Source: Collinsella sp.
GTDB taxonomy: Bacteria; Actinomycetota; Coriobacteriia; Coriobacteriales; Coriobacteriaceae
Assembly (NCBI GenBank): GCA_019419645.1
Contig: DXZN01000045.1
Location: 1-18,052 of the forward strand
Length of the DNA: 18,052 nucleotides
Reading direction: 5' to 3'
Position 1 is the stretch's first letter; each line of letters starts with the position of its first letter. Made by a program: the position numbers and the translations under genes. The notes below the pieces were generated by a model. The model searched no databases. It was not told the DNA's origin and was given only the letters and a program-made list of their open reading frames with translations. Positions 14,361-18,052 of the stretch are shown here, piece after piece.

Positions 14361-15044
14361 ATGGAGGCTTACAAGCAAGAGTTCATCAAGTTCATGGTCG
14401 AGTCCGACGTTCTTAAGTTCGGCAGCTTTACGCTCAAGAGCGGCCGTCAGTCCCCGTTTTTTATGAACGCCGGCGCCTACGTGACGGGCTATCAGCTCAA
14501 GAAGCTGGGCGAGTATTACGCCCAGGCCATCCACGATAACTTTGGCGACGACTTTGATGTGCTGTTTGGACCGGCCTACAAGGGTATTCCGCTGGCCGTC
14601 GTGACCGCGATTGCCTACCACGAGCTGTACGGCAAGGAGGTCAAGTATTGCTGCGACCGCAAGGAGGCCAAGGACCACGGCGCCGACAAGGGCAACCTGC
14701 TGGGCTATGAGCCCCAGGACGGCGACCGCGTGGTCATGGTCGAGGATGTCACCACCAGCGGCAAGTCCATCGACGAGACCTATCCCAAGGTTAAGGCTGC
14801 TGCCGACGTCGAAATCAAGGGTCTGATCGTGTCCCTCAATCGCATGGAGGTCGGCAAGGGTGGCGTGACCACCGCACAGAAGGAGATCGAGGCCAAGTAC
14901 GGTTTCCCCGTCGCGAGCATCGTTTCCATGGCCGAGGTCGTCGAGACCCTCTACAACCACGAGATCGACGGCAAGGTCGTCATCGACGACGAGCTCAAGG
15001 CCGCCATCGACGCCTACTACGAGCAGTACGGGGCTCGGGAGTAG
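14361..15044 (+). CDS. pyrE: Orotate phosphoribosyltransferase
   Basis: 227-aa enzyme that joins orotate to PRPP to make OMP, the fifth step of UMP synthesis, in the cytoplasm. The ATG at 14361 has AGGAG seven bases upstream; longer in-frame starts (14133, 14334) give non-homologous N-termini. Family features: FGSFTLKSGRQSPFFMNAG near the start (orotate side), FGPAYKGIPLAV, YCCDRKEAKDHG with the catalytic-loop Lys and His, and the PRPP-binding motif RVVMVEDVTTSGKSI. Length is normal. It stands alone here, without other pyr genes. A TAAACT box at 14321-14326 could be its -10, but no clear -35 is seen. Confidence 0.96.
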   Translation: MEAYKQEFIKFMVESDVLKFGSFTLKSGRQSPFFMNAGAYVTGYQLKKLGEYYAQAIHDNFGDDFDVLFGPAYKGIPLAVVTAIAYHELYGKEVKYCCDRKEAKDHGADKGNLLGYEPQDGDRVVMVEDVTTSGKSIDETYPKVKAAADVEIKGLIVSLNRMEVGKGGVTTAQKEIEAKYGFPVASIVSMAEVVETLYNHEIDGKVVIDDELKAAIDAYYEQYGARE

Positions 15045-15047
15045 GTA

Positions 15048-15075
15048 GTTACGCGGGTTTACCAACCCGCGTAAC
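15048..15075 (+). terminator. pyrE terminator hairpin
   Basis: Perfect 12-bp arms (GTTACGCGGGTT at 15048-15059, AACCCGCGTAAC at 15064-15075) with the 4-nt loop TACC, three bases after the pyrE stop. No T-run follows. Confidence 0.65.
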
Positions 15076-15288
15076 CAGTTGACGCTGCAAGCCCGCCAGG
15101 GCGGCAATCTGCCTTTCAACTTCGGCGGCATGACCAGAAGGTCAATGCCGCCTCGTTTCAAGGCACCTTGCTCGCTCTGACGGGCTTTCGCTGTCGTTGC
15201 CATAACATCGGCGTCGCCGTTGTTGGCACTTGGGGACGTTCCTTTTCTGCCGGCACCTTGGGACACTCCCAACGACTACCCGCAAAAT
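15076..15288. other. Noncoding stretch with repeat remnants
   Basis: No credible ORF on either strand. It holds a hairpin at 15124-15152 (GGCGGCAT/ATGCCGCC with inner GACC/GGTC and loop AGAA) and the repeat words TTGGGGACGTTCC (15230-15242) and TTGGGACACTCCC (15258-15270), shared with 10578-10610. It leads directly into the first direct repeat of the Fic cassette. Confidence 0.5.
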
Positions 15289-15383
15289 GAGCGTGGATAA
15301 TCTCCCGGTTTTGGCCTGTGTGCGGGCTCAAAGTGGGAGATTATCCACGCTCGTTAGGTTAGTGTCAGAAAATCCACGCTCGT
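15289..15383. repeat. 95-bp repeat, copy 1 (Fic gene 3' side)
   Basis: Matches 16770-16864 at 91 of 95 positions, same orientation; the first 69 bp are identical. Inside, 18-bp perfect arms (GAGCGTGGATAATCTCCC and its complement GGGAGATTATCCACGCTC) enclose a 28-nt loop, and a third partial arm AAATCCACGCTCG closes the unit. The four differences all fall in the 11-bp segment between the hairpin and the third arm. Confidence 0.92.
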
Positions 15384-15407
15384 TTTAATATGGCTGGGCT
15401 GCGGTGC

Positions 15408-16592
15408 CTATCTAATCGGCTCAGCGTCTTCCCTGAGAATCGAAAGATACTCTTCATACCCGTACTGTCGGTATCTCTGTCTTGACTCGTCGAGTGGACG
15501 GAGGATACCCAATTCTTCAAATGATTTGACGAGCGAGCTCGCGGTGCTCCTACCGATATCGAGTCGGGCAGCGATAAATGCGGTGTCGAGGATGGGATGC
15601 TCTTCAAGAAGGCTCAGCAGCCTTTGTCCGTTTGCGGCAGTCCTTCCGAGATTTTCGGTAATAGCTGCCGTCGAACGGTTGTGGAGATCAACAAGACTCT
15701 TTAAAGACCCTACCGAGTCCTTCGCACTCTCAAGAAGACTGGCGCAGAAAAACTCTATCCATTCCTCGTAAGTTCCTCGTTCCCTTACGGATGTGAGTTG
15801 TCGGTAGTACTCGCTTCGATTTCTCTTGAACTGGAACGATGGATAGAACAAGCAAGAATGAAGAACGCCATCATTGATGAGCATAAGTGTAATGAGAAGC
15901 CTGCCCAGGCGACCGTTTCCGTCTAGGAATGGATGGGCAGTTTCAAATTGGTAATGGACGAGCGCCGCCCGCACGATCGGATCCATTTCGACTTGAGGCT
16001 CATTGATAAATCGTTCGAGGTCCTGGAGCGTGTTGCTCAAATCTTCAATGTTTGGAGGGACGAACGATGCAGTTGCAATGGTGCAGCCTGAAGGGCCAAT
16101 CCAGTTTTGTGAGGAGCGCAGCTCGCCTGGATTCTTCTCCGTTCCGCGCACTCCGTCCAGCAGGACCGCATGAACCTGCCTGAGAAGCCTCGTACACAAG
16201 GGCATCTTTTTGAGCAGTTCTACGCCGCGGTCGACAGCACGGACATAATTCACGACATCTGCGACATCTTTATGATGGAGTTGGGTTTGCGATGGACTAA
16301 GTAGGTCGTCAAACGTGCACTGGGTTCCCTCAATTTGCGAAGAAAGGAGTGCTTCTTTGCGCACATACATTGTCAGATACATGTCGGCGTTGGGAACAAA
16401 GTAGAGCATGCCTTCAAGCTCTCCAAGCTTTCGTGAGCATGTGGAAAGCGTGCGATAGGTTTCCTCAGTGAGGTTTAGCTGCCTCAATGATTGCAAGGGC
16501 GTTGGCAAAAACGAATAGTAAGCCAATTTCCCCGATAGATTATTGCGGAGCGTTCCCTGGCCGTTCTCCTCGATTTGCATCGCGCCCCCCAT
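15408..16592 (-). CDS. Fic-family protein with N-terminal inhibitory motif and C-terminal winged helix
   Basis: 394 aa from ATG at 16592; ATG at 16580 (390 aa) has a G-rich ribosome site and is equally possible. Residues 24-100 are Fic_N, with the inhibitory helix motif SSQIEGT (Ser84 to Glu88-Gly89), the class II self-inhibition signature. The catalytic motif HPFLDGNGRLGR (His220) is complete, so it should transfer AMP from ATP to a hydroxyl side chain once relieved. The C-terminus (about 330-385; AFIAARLDIGRSTASSLVKS, FEELGILRPLD) is a winged helix, suggesting DNA binding. Fic enzymes of this layout are often chromosomal and self-regulated; the target is unknown. No separate antitoxin gene is seen. 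The gene is visibly poorer in GC than its neighbours and sits between 95-bp direct repeats, which suggests acquisition. Confidence 0.93.
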   Translation of the reverse strand: MGGAMQIEENGQGTLRNNLSGKLAYYSFLPTPLQSLRQLNLTEETYRTLSTCSRKLGELEGMLYFVPNADMYLTMYVRKEALLSSQIEGTQCTFDDLLSPSQTQLHHKDVADVVNYVRAVDRGVELLKKMPLCTRLLRQVHAVLLDGVRGTEKNPGELRSSQNWIGPSGCTIATASFVPPNIEDLSNTLQDLERFINEPQVEMDPIVRAALVHYQFETAHPFLDGNGRLGRLLITLMLINDGVLHSCLFYPSFQFKRNRSEYYRQLTSVRERGTYEEWIEFFCASLLESAKDSVGSLKSLVDLHNRSTAAITENLGRTAANGQRLLSLLEEHPILDTAFIAARLDIGRSTASSLVKSFEELGILRPLDESRQRYRQYGYEEYLSILREDAEPIR

Positions 16593-16606
16593 ATCTTTAG
16601 TGGCGG

Positions 16607-16708
16607 AAACTCGTTATTAGGCTAATCATATCAATTCTAATAACGAGTTTATGGCGAAAATAGTTATTAGAGTCGATTTGAATAATCTAATGACGAGAAG
16701 TCGTTATT
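16607..16708. promoter_or_regulatory. Array of five alternating half-sites at the Fic promoter
   Basis: The unit TCGTTATTAG recurs with alternating orientation: forward at 16611, reverse at 16637 (together a perfect 14-bp inverted repeat, 16607-16620 and 16637-16650), forward at 16661 (AGTTATTAG), reverse at 16687 (CTAATGACGA), forward and partial at 16701. The first four starts are 24-26 bp apart. A TATGAT box on the minus strand (16630-16625) lies between the arms of the first pair. This looks like an operator array for the Fic gene; its own winged-helix domain is the obvious candidate binder. Confidence 0.6.
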
Positions 16709-16769
16709 GCTTTGGTGCAAGGTGGTCGAGTGGTCCCTCGGGCGCAGAGGAAAACGGAGCATTCAACAC

Positions 16770-16864
16770 GAGCGTGGATAATCTCCCGGTTTTGGCCTGT
16801 GTGCGGGCTCAAAGTGGGAGATTATCCACGCTCGTTAGATAAGCGTCCGAAAATCCACGCTCGT
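16770..16864. repeat. 95-bp repeat, copy 2 (Fic gene 5' side)
   Basis: Second copy of the unit at 15289-15383, direct orientation, with starts 1481 bp apart. It ends two bases before the stop codon of the decayed RpiR-type gene, so insertion or repeat growth reached that gene's 3' edge. Confidence 0.92.
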
Positions 16865-16866
16865 CG

Positions 16867-17520
16867 CTACTTGAGCCCGGGCAGGCGGGTGTAGGGGAAC
16901 GAGCGCTCCAGGAATTCGGAGCAGTGGGCGTAGTCTTTGGCGAAGTAACTGCTGTAGAGCGAATCGAGCACATATTGCACGGCGATGTGGCTCGCGAACT
17001 GCGTGATGCGATGCGTCATGCTCTCGTGGTCGCTCACCGTGAGATAGGCGGCAAAGCCGGGGTGAATGCGCGCGCAATAAGGCGTGCCGATGACGATGAC
17101 CGGGACATGCCGACTGCTGAGGATCGGCAAGATGCCCTTGAGGTTGGGGGCAAGGCCGCTGTAGGAGATGACGATTGCCGCATGGTCGGGACCCGAGGCG
17201 AGCGCCGTTCGCACCTGGGCCTCGACACCGTCGTGGCACGTCGCGCTTTTACCGGCGGAGAGCAGGCGATCGCGGAACATTCCCGCTGGATAGAGGTTGT
17301 GCGAGCCGTGTAGATGTCGACCTGTCGGGCGTTCGCGATGAGCTTGGCGGCATGGTCAAGTTGCGTGGGGTCGAGCAGCTCCTGCGTTTCGGCCAGCGTG
17401 GTCTGGTAGAGCCCCTCCATGCGCTCCATAACCTGCGCAGGCGATACTCAGCTTATCGACCCGCGATGCAAAGGAGATACTCATCCCACGAGCACTACCG
17501 GGAAGGGCTTGCGATTCGAG
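16867..17520 (-). pseudogene. Decayed RpiR-family regulator (SIS domain), frameshifted and truncated
   Basis: RpiR-type regulators pair an N-terminal helix-turn-helix with a sugar-phosphate-binding SIS domain. Here the SIS domain is recognisable but spread over frames. The 3' part (to 17301) reads HNLYPAGMFRDRLLSAG, then VISYSGLAPNLKG, VPVIVIG and a normal end. The preceding part (17303-17441) reads PAQVMERMEGLYQTTLAET and ARQVDIYTA in another frame; one base appears lost at about 17302, within an expected A-S-H-N. A third piece (GMSISFASRVDKL, to about 17520) needs another shift near 17442. The DNA-binding domain is absent: only ~85 bp separate this from the EIIA start. ATG at 17280 could open a 137-aa SIS remnant, but no good ribosome site is seen. 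Upstream EIIA suggests it once controlled PTS sugar genes. Confidence 0.75.
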
Positions 17521-17528
17521 CCCTCACC

Positions 17529-17557
17529 TTAGCAATTTGATCATTTGGCACTATAAT
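17529..17557 (+). promoter_or_regulatory. Promoter of the EIIA gene
   Basis: TTAGCA (17529-17534), a 17-bp spacer and a perfect TATAAT (17552-17557), about 50 bp upstream of the start codon. The best promoter match in the window. Confidence 0.75.
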
Positions 17558-17606
17558 CACCATAGGCATGCGCATAACGTTGCGCTTAATCAAGAGGAGA
17601 AAACAT

Positions 17607-18052
17607 ATGGGTCTGTTTGACATGTTTAAGAAGAAGGCTGAGCCCGCGGCAGCTGCTGCTCCGGCCTCCATCTCTGCTTCTGCTGGCGCCGACGTGCTGT
17701 GCTCGCCTGTCAAGGGCAAGGTCATCAAGATGGCCGACGTGCCCGATCCCGTCTTTGGTGGCGAGGTTCTGGGCAAGGGCTGCGCTGTGTGGCCCGAGGA
17801 CGACCTGGTCTACGCTCCCTGCGACGGCAAGGTGACCGTCACCATGGGTCACGCCGTGGGCCTGCAGTCCGATAGCGGCATCGAGGTTCTGGTGCACGTT
17901 GGCGTCGATACCGTCAACATGAACGGCGACGGCTTCGAGGGCTTCGTCAAGGCCGACGACGTTGTCAAAGCTGGTCAGCCCATACTCAAGATCGACCGTG
18001 CCAAGATCGCTGCTGCCGGCTACAAGGACTGCGTCGTCGTGGCCGTGTCCAA
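17607..18052 (+). CDS. PTS glucose-type EIIA component (3' end outside the window)
   Basis: Stand-alone EIIA of the PTS glucose family, which takes phosphate from HPr and passes it to an EIIB/EIIC sugar transporter. ATG at 17607 follows AGAGGAGA. After a short basic start and an Ala-rich linker (about residues 13-28), the beta-barrel domain begins at VLCSPVKGKVIKMADVPDPV, with VFGGEVLGKGCAV. His82 (MGHAVGL) and the phosphoacceptor His97 (VLVHVGVDTV) are both present. 148 codons are visible and the frame is open at the window edge; family members are about 150-170 aa, so only the end is missing. A free-standing EIIA can serve several transporters and may also signal. It could have fed the phosphoglycosidase pathway that is broken upstream. 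Confidence 0.93.
   Translation, partial: MGLFDMFKKKAEPAAAAAPASISASAGADVLCSPVKGKVIKMADVPDPVFGGEVLGKGCAVWPEDDLVYAPCDGKVTVTMGHAVGLQSDSGIEVLVHVGVDTVNMNGDGFEGFVKADDVVKAGQPILKIDRAKIAAAGYKDCVVVAVS

Noticed and set aside
14226..15272. 348-codon ORF antisense to pyrE
   Set aside because: pyrE is certain on the other strand. The extra N-terminal part only translates repeat-rich noncoding DNA.
16651..16842. 63-codon ORF divergent from the Fic gene as a possible antitoxin
   Set aside because: It has no ribosome site, runs through the operator array and ends by translating the 95-bp repeat. Fic self-inhibition by its own SSQIEG helix makes a separate antitoxin unnecessary.
15289..16864. CRISPR array
   Set aside because: Only two long repeat units 1.5 kb apart with a gene between them; no short regularly spaced repeats and no cas genes.

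Overview
The window is GC-rich, high-coding-density DNA with strong AGGAGG-type ribosome sites, a PTS-centred sugar diet, a 7TM-sensor/NarL-type signalling operon and many short palindromic repeats between genes. This best fits a gut actinobacterium of the Coriobacteriia, most likely Collinsella or a close relative; that assignment is inferred from protein style, not from a marker gene.

Layout. (1) 1-1900: a family 1 glycosidase (6-phospho-beta-glucosidase type) broken by one in-frame ochre stop, followed by a ~108-nt branched hairpin and a second strong hairpin. (2) 2043-5958: three translationally coupled genes: a membrane sensor with a kinase-like but apparently catalytically empty C-terminus, a HisKA_3-type histidine kinase and a NarL/FixJ response regulator, closed by a hairpin. 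(3) 6152-10449, minus strand: a DUF4428 zinc-ribbon protein, a membrane zinc-ribbon protein and an SPFH protein with C-terminal zinc ribbons form an operon; an acidic lipoprotein lies downstream behind a possible terminator. (4) 10450-11154: repeat-rich DNA with an orphan LuxR-type DNA-binding domain and a long perfect inverted repeat. (5) 11155-14230, minus strand: an MgtA-type Mg2+ P-type ATPase with a long leader that holds a promoter overlapping a dyad, a 23-codon ORF with an excellent ribosome site, and a repeat hairpin. (6) 14361-15075: pyrE and its hairpin. (7) 15289-16864: a comparatively AT-rich Fic-family AMP-transferase-like gene sits between two 95-bp direct repeats (91/95 identical) and has an array of five alternating operator-like half-sites over its start. 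(8) 16867-17520: a decayed RpiR/SIS regulator with at least two frameshifts. (9) 17607-end: a PTS glucose-type EIIA gene cut by the window edge, with a clear promoter.

How the parts relate. The broken glycosidase, the decayed sugar-phosphate-sensing regulator and the intact EIIA all belong to PTS sugar use, so part of that pathway is decaying here. The signalling operon and the SPFH operon are two self-contained membrane-sensing modules whose signals cannot be read from sequence. The Fic module looks like an inserted accessory cassette. The least described parts are the two-sensor operon, the SPFH/zinc-ribbon operon, the mgtA leader and the repeat-flanked Fic cassette with its operator array.
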